Program-made: the position numbers and the translations under genes
In this document: in pieces, positions 21,297 to 33,600 of the stretch
How the letters are laid out: every line of letters begins with the position of its first letter
How positions within the stretch are numbered: position 1 is the first letter of the stretch
Source: Adiantum capillus-veneris
Taxonomy: Eukaryota > Streptophyta > Polypodiopsida > Polypodiales > Pteridaceae
Length of the DNA: 60,000 bases
Reading direction: 5' to 3'
Assembly (NCBI GenBank): GCA_014529385.2
Contig: CM043953.1
Coordinates: 95,021,342 to 95,081,341, forward strand
Notes under the pieces: generated by a model
What the model saw: only the letters and a program-made list of their open reading frames with translations
Told to the model about the DNA's origin: nothing
Databases searched by the model: none

Positions 21297-23390
21297 TGAT
21301 GGTACAGCCAAAGTGTGTCGACCCTAGAAGATGGCATGGGTAGATATATGCAATCTAGCACAGGCATGGCAAAAGGCTGGAGCAGCTAGGAGATCATGGG
21401 CTGACAGGCAGCAGCGGAGGTGTATGACTGATGCGGTTTATAGGCCAAGAAGGGCTCCATAAGAGGCTAATTTGGGTAGTAGGTGAAGGAGATGCGAGGT
21501 GCAGTCTTTGGGTCCAAGAATGAAGAGCTTGAAGTGCGGAAGGAGTAGGTCCAAACGGCTCATCAAACCGAGCTACGAAGCCCAAGTTATTGAAGGTTGA
21601 AGGTTCAATGTGTTGCAGATTCTTGCCGAGCAGGGCAGCTGGGGATAGGTGGTCCAAGTGGAAGTCAGGGTACAGGTGTGTAGTGCTCGAATTATGGAGC
21701 CTACCCGTCTTTTCAAGTTGCAGATGGGAGCCACAAATAGCAAGTTATGGCCAGTTGCATTTTTGCCAGGGGCTAGGTTGGTGTCTACTTGACCACATGG
21801 GGAATCGTGCAATCTGGCATCTTTTGAGCCTCCACAAGGTTCTAGGGCAGGGTATGCATCATACAAAGTTAGAGGGAGTTGACGGCACGTCGGACGGAGT
21901 TCGGAGTGGAAACATATGGAAGCCAAAAGATTGGGTGCCTTTGTCCGAAGTTGATTGCAGATGCTTTGGTCAGTTTTTGTGGCCTCGTTTCGAGGGCTCG
22001 GAGAATTGTGGAGTGCGGCAAAGTCGGGGGAAGACAGAGTCGGCTCAGTGAGGTTTTGACCGGGTTCTACGACTCGACAAGTGCATCAGCAGCAGTGCAA
22101 GAAGATGAAATCCAATGGATTTTAACCAAAGAAAAGGGGAATTTTTTCTTTTTGGGGTGACTCACCACAGGGCGCCACGTGGCAGTCCCAAAATCCCACA
22201 AGCGGGACGCGGGAGCCGGGAGGCAGTGGATATAGGGTAGAGGGTGATCCCCCACTGTGGCATGCGAAGTGAGAGCTCCTTGGAGCTCTATGGCTATGGC
22301 GACCGCTTGACGATGCTGTGTGGTTGCGCGCTCTGGCAAGAGGGGATCCGGGCGTTGGTTTTGACGGGCTTTGGCTACCGTCGACAGTGTGTGTGTGTTC
22401 TTGCGGCGAGTGATGTCACAGTGAGACATGCCTTGTCTAAGGGAGATTTCCCACGCGCCGGCCCCCCTTTTTGAAGACAAAGTGAGTGCCTCCTCCCCCA
22501 ATAGCGAGGTCGCTATTGCTTCCACAGGGGTGGGGTCCCGCAGTGAAGGAAGTGAGAGAGAGGAAATTCCATTAGGGGAGGGGTCCCGTGGATAGTGAGC
22601 CAAAGCAAGAGGAGTTCAAAGGCTCAAGGCCAGTCAAAGATGAACCAAAGGGGCCTATCCCGCCCGCCACAAAGATCAAGCAAGGGAAGAGAGAGAGAGA
22701 ACCAATCCAAGAGGAATTCAAAGGCTTCAAAGGGCAAGTGTAGCCGGGCAGCCAAAGGGAGTGGACAATGGACAGAATGTGTACCATGCAAATACCAAAA
22801 AAATTGACTATGCCAAGTGGTGGCCATGCAAAAAAATATTCTAAAGAAAGCTTTAGTGGATTGTACGAGCTAGATAGCCTTAGCCAAGCATTATAAAAGG
22901 AGGTAGACATCCATTTTTGGAGATCTTTGGACCAAGAGGCTTTTTTGCCAGAGAAAGTTATTGGAGGTCTTCAAGCCTGTGTGTATTGCAAGCTTGCCAT
23001 TGAATCTGCATACTTGATTGTATTATCTCCCTATGCAATATTACCAAACCTTTGCCCCTATTTCTTGTGTTGCTTCTCCCCATCCCCCTCCTTTTCTCTC
23101 GCTCTTTGTGTACTTGCCAATGCTTGTAGAGGGTTTGTTGAACGGTGTTACCAAGAGGACAGAATTGGGGTGTCTTGTGAGTCAGAAAGGGTGAGTTGAG
23201 TAGTGTGGGTGCGTTTGTGCTGTAAGGTGTTTTTTTGCAAGGTGTGAGACAATTGTTTTGTATGCCAAAGTGGATTTGTTAGTGAAAATTAGCTAGTTTG
23301 AAGGTGTTATTAGGGAGGTTAGGGGTGCTCTGGAATCCCTGGGCTATAGAGAGGCAAACATTTTGTGTGTTCCCTATTCCCCCTCTCCAA
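21297..23390 (+). repeat. Long LTR of the gag-only element, copy L1 (right end approximate)
   Basis: Begins TGATGGTACAGCC after a purine-rich stretch and runs about 2.1 kb. Near 22890 it has a TATA-like CATTATAAAAGGAGG with about 500 bp of R/U5-like sequence after it. It parallels L2 (from about 23961) and L3 (28329). The end is placed near CCCTGGGCTATAGAGAGGCA by comparison with L2, where a matching CCCTGGGCTATAATGAGGCA occurs. Confidence 0.65.
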
Positions 23391-23408
23391 CGTATCAAGT
23401 TGGCTTGT

Positions 23409-23960
<552 letters not shown>

Positions 23961-25382
23961 CGTTGGTACAACCAAAGTTGGTCAACCCTAGAAGATGGCA
24001 TGGGCAGGTATGTGCAAGCTAGCAGAAGCATGGCAAATGGCTAGAGAAACTAGAGAGACAATGGGCAGACAAGTGGCAGTGGATATGTATGGCTGATGCG
24101 GTTTATAGGCAAAGAAAGGCTCCAAGAGAGGCGAATTTGGGAAGCAGATGAAGGAGGTTCAAGGTGCAGTCTTTGGGCCTAGGAATGTAGAGCTTGAAGT
24201 ACTGAAGGAGGATGTTCAGATGGCTCATCAAACCGAGCTACGGAGCCCAATATATTGAAGTTTGAAATTTCAGTGCGTTGCAGATCCTTGCCAAACAGGG
24301 CACTTGAGGACAAGTGGCCCAAGTGGATGCTAGTGTATAGACTCATAGTGCTTGATTTATGGAGCATACTTGTCTATTTAGATTGCAAGTCGGAGCTGTG
24401 GATTGCAGGTTATGGCTAGTTGAAGTTCTGTCGGGGGCTAGGCTGGTTCCCACGTGACCGCATGGGGAGTCGTGCCATTTGTTGTTTTTTTGGGTTTTGA
24501 CAGCTTTTGAGAAGGTGCTATGAAATGTATGGAGCTAACAGGACTTGATTGCTCGTCAAACAGAGCCCGGAGCGGGAAGATATGGAAGTCGGAAGGTTGG
24601 GTGCAATTGCTCGAAGTTGGTTGCAAATGACAGTTCATGTTTTTGTGGCCTCAGCTCGGGGTCTTGGGGAATCCCGAAATGCGGCAGGAGCCGGGCACTT
24701 TTGAGTCGGCATAGTGAGGTTGCGGTCGGGTTTTTTGGCTCAACAATCGGATCGCCAGGTGAAGTTGGCAGGCAAGGGCAAGCATGAGAAAAGTGGGATC
24801 ATATGGGTTTTTTTTTTTTGGTTTAAATGACTTTTTTTCTATTAAAAAAATCCTGAAGGTGAAGGCTCTACAGGCCGCCACATGGTGGCAGATATCCCAT
24901 ATGCATTAATAGGGCTATAGGAAGCATGGTATAAAGGCCAGGGGCGTGAGTCCTTTGTATTGTGTGAAGGCAAGCGTGATGCGTGAGGCTATGGTGGCCC
25001 GTGCCTACGACTCTGCGCAGCGGCGCTCGGGGGCTGAAACCTGGTAGTGTTGGCTGCACCGGTGGCGGGCTGGCGGTCTTTGGTGGTTCTGGTTGGCACC
25101 CACTGCCGGCGTGAGGTGACATGGCAACCGAGCTAGGGCCGATTCTCGCGCCTCAAAAGGCCCCCCCTTTTTTTAAGGCACCCCCCCCCCCCCCCCAAAA
25201 AAAAAAAAAAAAAAAACACACTAGTGATATCTCTAGTGGTAGGGTAAGGGGCACATCTCATGGGGTTCAAGGGAGAAAGAGAGGGAGAGTGTGGCCGGCG
25301 CCCGAGTCGGGTCTATAAGGGGTGTGTTCCACGGCATATCCCGCCACAAAGGCCAGTGGAGCAAGGGGGAGAGAGAGAGAGA

Positions 25383-25419
<37 letters not shown>

Positions 25420-26085
25420 GTTCAAAGGAATTCTCAAAGGCCAATTCAAAAAGTGAGTGGGCGGTCGAGTCAGGCGGACAAAGGACCAAGAGGAGTGCAC
25501 CATGCAAGAATTGCCAAAAATGAAGTGAACCAAATGTGAGCAATGTAGGGAAAATTCTAAAAAGGTCTCAAGTGAAGTGAACGAGCTGGAGAGCTCTCAT
25601 TTTTTTCTTTTTTTGGGTCTCCTAGACACCCCTATAAAATAATGTAAACGTAAATTTTTTGGGCCTTTTTGCCATTCGAATTTTTGGGCCAAAGGGCTTT
25701 TGGGCCATTGTCTTTTTGTCGAGGGTTGTGCCGGTGGAGAATTGGTTGTACAAGGTGTTATATATGCAAGAAGGCCATTCGTTGTTGTCTGTTGGCGTCA
25801 TTCCCCCTTCTCTTCTTTGCTTGTGTGCATGTGTTTTTGGGTGCGTGTTGGCGTGTTTTCCCCCCTGAGGTTTGTGCAAAGAGAGGTAGAGAGAGGCTCT
25901 GTGCATGTGGAAGGCTGTGAGTTGAGCAGAGCAAAGTGATCGAGTCTATATGGTGCATTGTAATGCGTGTGTGCGTATGGTCGTGTGTAGATGGTGGTTT
26001 GCTTGCGGGTAGTGTCGAGTTTTTAAGGTGAACTCTAGTGGATTGGAGCGTTTTGTATACCCTGGGCTATAATGAGGCATTGTGT
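23961..26085 (+). repeat. Long LTR of the gag-only element, copy L2 (ends approximate)
   Basis: Parallels L1 from GTTGGTACAACC through GGTATAAAGGCC and CACCCCTATAAAATAATG (TATA-like, 25628) to CCCTGGGCTATAATGAGG. It contains a poly-A, poly-C patch (25160-25216) and a GA/poly-G patch (25371-25419) not found in L1. It is the 5' LTR of the copy whose gag starts at 26224. Confidence 0.65.
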
Positions 26086-26223
26086 TGTGTGCTGGGTGTG
26101 TTTCCCTTGCTCCCTCTCCATCTTCTCATTGAGGAGCTGTCTGATGCTCCAATTTGCGGTTGGAAGCGGTGTTTTTTAGCCGACAAAGTGGTTGGTTGAT
26201 GGTCAAATTTGAAGCTTGCAGAG

Positions 26224-26776
26224 ATGGTGGAGCCAGGTTTTGGCCCCATATTTACGGGCGTTGAAGATCCCGAGGATTGGTTAGCAGATTTTCAGTTATG
26301 GATGTTGTCGATGCATATGTTGACGGATGTGAAAAAGCTGTAGACGGTGCTGTTGTTGAGGGAGGATGGGCCAAGATTTGGTTTGATAGTTTAAAGAGCA
26401 GTAATCGACGATCATGGCAAAGGTTGCAAGGTCAACTTTTGGAGCCGTTTTGAGAGGTGATTACTGTAGAGGAAGCTGGTGCAAGCTGAAGGTGGTACGC
26501 CACGATATAGGTAAGGATTTCTCCATTTTCATTGAGCAGTTTGAAGCCTATTGGAAGCAGTTAGAGGTTGCTACTGGGGTAAACAGCCATCAATATTTGA
26601 AGCTATCAAAGCTTCTAGAGTGCTTGCATCGGAGGATTAGAGAAAAGGTCAAGGACGGTGATGACACATATGAAGACCTGGTCTATCTGGCCAAGATGAA
26701 GAGCAGAAAGGTGAAGTGGAAGCTAGAATCGGGCGTGTTGAAGCCGGTAAATTATATGTGTCTGTTGCGGAGGTAG
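26224..26776 (+). pseudogene. Gag-like ORF of the non-autonomous LTR element
   Basis: An ATG at 26224 opens MVEPGFGPIFTGVEDPEDWL and ADFQLWMLSMHMLTDVKKL up to a TAG. After frameshifts it continues REDGPRF, then ARSTFGAVLRG, and HDIGKDFSIFIEQFEAYWKQ. This resembles a retrotransposon Gag capsid: an N-terminal D-P-x-x-W-L-x-x-F segment, then a central helix region with F-x-x-x-F/W. It follows LTR L2 by about 140 bp. No zinc knuckle or protease follows; instead the acidic ORF begins. Confidence 0.55.
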
Positions 26777-26802
26777 CAAAGTGTTCTTTAGTTTGATCAA
26801 AG

Positions 26803-27480
26803 GTGGTTCCAATTGTTCATAGTGCAGAACTTGTTAAGGTAAGGCCTACTATTGGTTATGTTCCTTGGAGATTTCCGGTTTGTGATGTGCATGTGCTGAG
26901 GGTGGATGAGCTTGTCAACGAAGAGAAACTCCATGTTGAGGTTAACAAGGGCGAAAAAGCGGTAGCAGATGTTGAGGTTCCGGTGCAGCTTAAGGAGGTA
27001 AAGCCTGTTCTTGTGGAAATTCTGCATGAATAGGTAGAAGAATGCAATTAGGTTGCAGATACCGAGGGTTCAAAAGCAGATGAAGAAAGTGAGCAAAGCC
27101 GTGAAGATGGTCAAGCTTTTGTGGAGCAGCAAGCGAATGAAGATGATGATACGAAGTCGGTATATGATGCCAGTGGTGATGAAGATACAAGCAGGAGTTT
27201 CTAGGAGACAAGCAAGGAGGATAGAGCGGATGAGTCCACATCCTATGGTGAGCAGACAGAGTCTGATGAACCTAAGCTAGTAAAGGTCAAGCTGCCTTAT
27301 TATGTGTTTGATGATATGATAGTAGCCCATGTGCAAGAAGAACAGGGAACAAAGCAAGATAAGATGCATGATGGAGATCAAGTGGAGCGGTCTAGGTCTA
27401 TAGATGATGGTATGCAGGTAAAGGTGATGTGTGGTTCCATGCTGATGAAAGTTAAAGTAGAATGTGCCATGGTGGTGCAA
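26803..27480 (+). pseudogene. Middle acidic ORF of the gag-only element, copy 2
   Basis: Begins MVPIVHSAELVKVRPTIGYV, PWRFPVCDVHVLRVDELVNE, and continues through stops as VADTEGSKADEESEQSREDG, ANEDDDTKSVYDASGDEDTS and KLPYYVFDDMIVAHVQEEQ. The stretch is highly acidic and is paralogous to 19867-20540. No enzyme motif is visible. Confidence 0.45.
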
Positions 27481-27522
27481 TAGGTGTAGAATTTTTCCAG
27501 GAGGGATGGAGCAGTCGGGCCT

Positions 27523-27963
27523 ATGGAGGAAGTCGATGTTGATGCAATAGAGAACGAGTTTCTCTCTCCCTTGGCAGAGCATCATGCAGCAGTAGAAGAG
27601 GTGCTTGAAGAGCAGCTGATTGAAGCTGAAGAGCAGATGGTGCAGATCGACCTTGAAGGGCCGGTTGACGAGAAAGAGCTCAATGCTGCTAGAATCGAGT
27701 GTGTGGCCAAAGAGGAGATTGTTTTACCAGAGACGGTGGAGATTTTGATGCAGCAGACATGTCCAGTGGTGGGTAAAGGAGAATCCCAGGTAGTGGCTTT
27801 GCTTCCATTGAAGGTATGTGAGCTATGGTTGAAGAATATGGTGGTATATACAGCTATGCGGTGGATGGTTCATCAGATGCAGGGATCTATGGTTGAGGCC
27901 TCCACTTTATTTGGTTGGGAGGGAGGGTCAAACATATGTTTGAGCATGCTGTCAGGTACATGA
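27523..27963 (+). CDS. Acidic protein of unknown function, copy 2
   Basis: 146 codons from an ATG: MEEVDVDAIENEFLSPL, HHAAVEEVLEEQLIEAEEQ, IDLEGPVDEKELN, then LLPLKVCELWLKNMVVYTAM and GSMVEASTLFGWEGGSN. It aligns with 20581-21063 over nearly its whole length. Shared frame with many substitutions suggests past selection for coding. It lies about 365 bp upstream of LTR L3. Function unknown. Confidence 0.45.
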   Translation: MEEVDVDAIENEFLSPLAEHHAAVEEVLEEQLIEAEEQMVQIDLEGPVDEKELNAARIECVAKEEIVLPETVEILMQQTCPVVGKGESQVVALLPLKVCELWLKNMVVYTAMRWMVHQMQGSMVEASTLFGWEGGSNICLSMLSGT

Positions 27964-28687
27964 TGTTTTGATGGTGGTATGCTTGGTGCTGCTTGGTATG
28001 GAGTGGATGCTTGTTTGCTGAGGAATGCATGGAGAGTTGAAGGTAGGCTATGGGTAGCCTACACATATGATGGGCTATGTGCTAGGGTACATCATGATGG
28101 TGAGCAATTACAGGTGGGTGGAAGACACCAATGGCAAATGTTTGATCGAGGTGGAAGCTATGTGATGTAGGGGGTGGGGAAACCCACTTAAAGGTTTGGC
28201 AGTAGGATGCAGTAAGACTATGTATATGGGGTTTTGGTTTTCTCATAGTGTCTGCCAGGTTTTGCAGTTAGAAATGGAATAAAGCTCTTTTGTGGTTGAG
28301 CATAAATGCTCAACTAGGGGGTGGGCAATGATGGTACAACCAAAGTTGGTCGACCCTAGAAGATGGCACATGTAGGTATCTGCAGGCTAACAGAAGCATG
28401 GCAAAGGACTGGAGCAGCTACAAAGATCACGGGTAGACAAGTGGCAACGGATATGTGTGGATGATGCGGTTTACAGGCCAAGGAAGCCTCCAAGAGGGTC
28501 TAAATTGGGGAGCAGATGAAGGAGGTTCAAGGTGTAGTCTTTGGGCCTAGGAATGTAGAGCTTGAAGTGTTGAAGGAGAAGGTCTAGACGGCTCATCAAA
28601 CCGAGCTACTGTTCCCAATATATTGAAGTTTGAAGGTTCACTCCATTGCAGATCCTTGCGGGATAAGGCACTTGAGAACAGGTGGCC

Positions 28688-30299
28688 TGTAATGGAATTT
28701 GCCTATTCGATTTGAGAGTAGCGGAATTTAATGAGAATACTTTCAAGAAATGATTTTGTGAGCATAGCGGGTAGACATAATTGAAGATAGCAACATAATC
28801 ATAGCAATTAGTTAACTTGGCATAGACAATACTTTTGCAAGAGGGAGAATTTAGAGAATATGACAACAGTTGAGGACCGGATTTATGTGGAGCCGGTCCC
28901 CCCTCCAATAGGCATTTGTATTATGATTTCTCCCATAAAGAGAAACTTGTTACAATACATTCTCTGTGTTCCTTGTGACCTAGGTGAAGCAATGAAGATG
29001 GAAAGCTTCATGGATCACCATCATAGCATAACCTAAACTTGAAGAAAGCTTTATACTATACCAAGCCTCAGTCCCAAGACCTCAAACACCTTCGAAGGTG
29101 GAGAGAGCTAGCAGGGAATGAGGGTAGGGAAGAGGAAGAAGAAACATTTCATACGAGAAAGAGCTAGTTCCTCACTTATCATAACTCTTGAGCTAGCATA
29201 CATAATAGCATAGTAATGAAGAAGAAGGAGATGACAAGCTCAAGCATTGAAGCATGGCTCTTGGTTGGATTTGCACTCCATAGCCAAGAGTGTTGGTGTA
29301 GGCTCTCAACCTCTACTTGCTTGGAGAGGGAGCTCTTGCACTTTTCATAGCACACAATGAGAGTGTTTGTGAGTGTGTGTGGGTGAGTATACCCCCTAAG
29401 CACCCCCCTAGCTTGCTTGGGTCGACCCCCCCTTGTAGCTCATGCTTGAAGCTCATTGGACCCCTCCAGGCCTAGCCAATCACAAGCAGGAGCCATTACA
29501 AGCAACAGGGGTAGCCTTGGGACAAGTGTCCCCCTTTCCCCTTTGAGAGAGAGGACTTGATAAATGCAAAATCAATTAATTAAATATCCTAAATTATCAT
29601 TGAACCCCTTGGGTGGCCAACCAATAGGCTTTAGGCACACCATGAGGGCAACATGAGGAGGAACTTGACAAGTGTCCTTGCTGCCTCTTCAAGCTGGGGC
29701 TTCCCTTGTGTGTGTGTGTGTGTGTGTGTGTGTTCTCTCTCATCCCCCCCCCTTGTAGGTTCGCCCCCCTCCTTGTAGGGATCTTTTTGACTTTAGGAGC
29801 TCAAGCACCTTAGTCATCAAGCATGACAAAGCACTTGGACTAGGGGGTATTCCCACAAGCATCTTAGGCAAGCATGTCAAGGCAACTCAAGCACCTTAAT
29901 CAAGCGGCAAGTCAAGCACCTCAAGCACCTTAATCAAGCACCTCAAGTAGGACAAACACGTCAAGCATGACAAGCACCTCAAGAAGGTCAAGCACCTCGA
30001 GCTTGGGCCGGGTTCCCACCTCAAGCTCAGCCCTAGCTTACCTAAGGTCAAAGGACTTTTTCACACATTATTGGAGGTCTTCAATGAAGCTAACCCTAAG
30101 GTCTTATGCTCCATTGGTTAGCCTTGCTCTTGATAGACCATCTCCCATTTGGGCCCCTTTACTATTGGCCCCGTGTTGAGATAGATCTATAAGCACATAT
30201 CTATATCTTAACACTTGTTCCCGTTTATTCTCCCACATTACGTGATCAATTTAATATGAGAAAATCATTTGGGTTGGTTAGATATTAGATTTTATGACA
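28688..30299 (-). repeat. 3' LTR of gypsy copy 1
   Basis: 1612 bp, TGTCATAAAATC...CATTACA on the minus strand. It has degenerate CAAGCACCT repeats (about 29800-30005), a short GT tract (29707-29732) and a GGACCGG/CCGGTCC inverted repeat (28874-28899). Confidence 0.96.
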
Positions 30300-30660
30300 T
30301 TACCTCTCTCTTGAAATAATAGTCGTCCTTGACTATGAGGTAGAAGAGATAAAGGCTTAGTCATTAGTCAATCGTACTTAGCGGGTAGAGGATCCCTTTT
30401 TTTACCCTACGACATCTTTCCAAGATGGATGACTAATCCATTTGGTGCTTGGGAGACATAGCTTCCGCAAGCATGTCTGCTCTTTAGTCCATTTCATTCT
30501 CCCAAAGTAGAGTGACAAATTCTACTTGGTGTTTGAGAGACGTCGTCATCACAAACATGATTCTAAGCATGCATACTAGTTAAATTTGTGCATAATTAAA
30601 AAGAGGACTAGTCATATAAGACAAAAACATGAGTCATTTAAAAGAAATTTGTACATTTGC
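30300..30660 (-). other. 3' untranslated part and polypurine tract of gypsy copy 1
   Basis: Between the pol stop and the 3' LTR; ends in the purine run AAGAGAGAGGTAA on the minus strand. Matches 52891-53249 of copy 2. Confidence 0.85.
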
Positions 30661-33600
30661 TTACTCTAATGTAGCATTGTAAGCATTGACAAGGTTCATA
30701 CTATCCTTAAGTTGTACTCCGTGCATCCATTTAACATCTTCAAAAGGATAATTTTTGAACTTAATAAGATACCATCGGATTATCTTACCATGTCGTAGTA
30801 CCTTGTCTTCATGCCGAAGGACAGCTTCGGGTTGTAGCACCTCTTCTTGGTCTTCGACTTCAGGAGGGTCTTCAATAATTGGTTCAATTGGTGGCTCTCC
30901 TTTGTAGGGATTAAGTAGTCTTACATGAAAGGCATTGTGTATAAGCCAATGGTTGGGCAACTTGAGTTGATAAGCCGTCTCATTGATAGGCTTCAAGATT
31001 TGGAAAGGACCATAGTATCTTTTTGCTAGTTTAGCATAATACTTTTGATGGCCCGTAGGATTTTTGCCCGTCGTTTGCCTTAATCGAGCCTTAGGAAACT
31101 TGAGTAAGACCCAATCATTTTCTTTGAACATTGAGGATCTTCTGTGCTTATCAGCGGCAGCTTTTTGCCTTTGTTGAGAGATGGCTATAGCCTCCCTAAT
31201 ATTTTGAAAAGATTCTTATACTCATCGGAGGCGAAGATCTTCCCATGTACTTTCAGTAGCAAGGGACTTTTAGGTCTTCCCTCTATGATCTCGAAAGGTG
31301 CTTTCCCCGTAGAAGTATGTATAATATTATTGTAGGCATACTCTACTAGCGGTAAATACTTTTCCCATTGTGAGCGTTGATCTACTTCGGTAACATAAGT
31401 TTTGAGTAGATCGAGTATCATAAGATTGGCTATCTCACTTTGGCCATCCGTTTGTGGGTGATAGGCTGAAGAGAAATTCAATCTTGTTCCTAGATTTTCA
31501 AAGAGACCTTTCCAGAAATTACTGGTCATTCTAGGATCTCTATCTAGCACGATGGATGTGGGTAATCCATGGTGCTTGAAAATCTGAGATATGAAGAGAG
31601 TTGCCATTTGATGTGCCTTAATAGTCTTTTTGACAGGAATAAAATGTGCTTGCTTGCTAAACCTGTCGACTATTGTCCATATTCTTGTATTCCCATGGAT
31701 AGACTTGGGCAATCCAAAGATGAAATCCATGGATATACTCTCCCATGGTGAATTTGGAATAGGCAATGGCTGGAGTAATCCAGGTTGCTTCCCTCTATCA
31801 TACTTGGTCTTTTGGCATACAACACATTTTGAAACATACTCTTGTATGTCCACTTTCATGGTAGGCCAATAGAAATACGTCTCTACTCCTCGGAGAGTAG
31901 GTTGAATACCTCTATGCCCTGCATATGGAGGACCATGGGATTCATACATAACCTTCTCACGAAGGGAATGGGTAACACATAGCCTATTGCCGTGGAGAAG
32001 ATAACCATCCTGCAAGGTGAATGGTTCCTCTTTCTTCCCCAAAGCAAGGGCTGACATTATGTCTCTAAAGTCAGGGTCAGTAGCATACTCATCTATCATA
32101 GAGGATAGATCATTGTGAGTAGCTATAGACACTGCATTAACTTTTGGTCGTCGTGAAAGTGCATCGGCAACTTGATTGTGCTTACCAGCTATGTGAACAA
32201 TATGGAAATTAAATTGCGAAAGAAAATTTGCCCACCTCATTTGTTTGTCGGAAATCTTGGTTTGCGTCATGAAATACTTGAGACTTTGGTGGTCGGTTCG
32301 TAGGATAAATGGAGTCCCCAATAGGTAGTGCTTCCATGTGTCTAGGGCATGTAGAACAGCTAAAAGCTCTTTCTCATAAATGCCCAAGACTCGTTCATCA
32401 CTATTGAGCCTTCGGCTCTCATATGCTATGGCATGCCCTTCTTGAAGCAAAACCGCTCCAAGGCAATCACCACAAGCATCACATTGGACCTCAAATGGCT
32501 TTGAGAGATCCGGAAGCACGAGGACTGGTTGGGAAGTAAGCTTCTCTTTGAGTTTTTCAAAAGCATTTTGCTCCTTAGCAGTCCATACAAACTTAACGTT
32601 CTTCTTTGTTAAATCGTGTAGTGGTCCTGCTACTTGAGAGAATTTTGCTATGAAGCGTCTATAGTATGCACACATACCAATAAAGCTTCTTAGCTCATGT
32701 AGATTCCTTGGTTTAGGCCATGATTTTATTACCTCTAACTTTGATGGATCCATACGAATACCATCGTGAGAGATAATATGACCTAGATATTGAATCTCTT
32801 GGAAGGAAGAATTCACTTTTCTTTTGGTTGAGAAAAAGTTTGTTCTCCCTCAAGGCTTGAAAAATCACTTGGAGATGTTGCTTATGTTCCTCCAAAGACT
32901 TGGAGTAGATGATGATATCATCAAAGAACACTCTAGTGAATTTACGATATGGTCTAAAAATTTTCTCCATGAGACGATTGAAAGTAGCCGGTGCATTAGT
33001 CAAGCCAAAAGGCATGACTAGATATTCATAAAGACCAAATGTTGTGCGAAACGCGGTCTTTAGGATATCTTCATCCACTATCCTTATTTGACGATAGCCA
33101 CTTTTAAGGTCAATCCTACTGAAGTAGGTAGATCCTTGTAGCTTATCAAATAGATCTTCTACCCGAGGCACGGGAAATCTGTTTTTGATAGTGATATGGT
33201 TTAGTGCTCGATAGTCCACACACATACAGTATGTACTATCTTTCTTTTGCACTAAAATGAGTGGAGAACAAAAGGGAGAGGAACTAGGCCTCACCATCCC
33301 TTTGTCTACCAATTCCTGTACTTGCCTCATAATCTCCTCTTGTTGAGCTTGTGAGACTCGATAAGGAGGTTTGTTAGGCGGTGAGCTTCCTGGAAGGAGC
33401 ACAATACGATGGTCATCATCCCCTCGTTTTGGAGGTAGGTCCATAGGGATATCATCGATGAACACATCTTGGAATCCTTTTAGAAAAGTAGACAAGTCTA
33501 ACTCTTCTTGATTCCTATCATTTTCATTTGATGAAACATTATTAGCTTCTAGAGACTCTTTGACATAAATCATGTACGCAGAAACTGAGCTCTTCATTGA

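Noticed and set aside
21590-22603. Open frames of 90-180 codons on both strands
   Set aside because: They lie in the long LTR L1 and are not kept in the parallel LTR L2, so they are chance frames.
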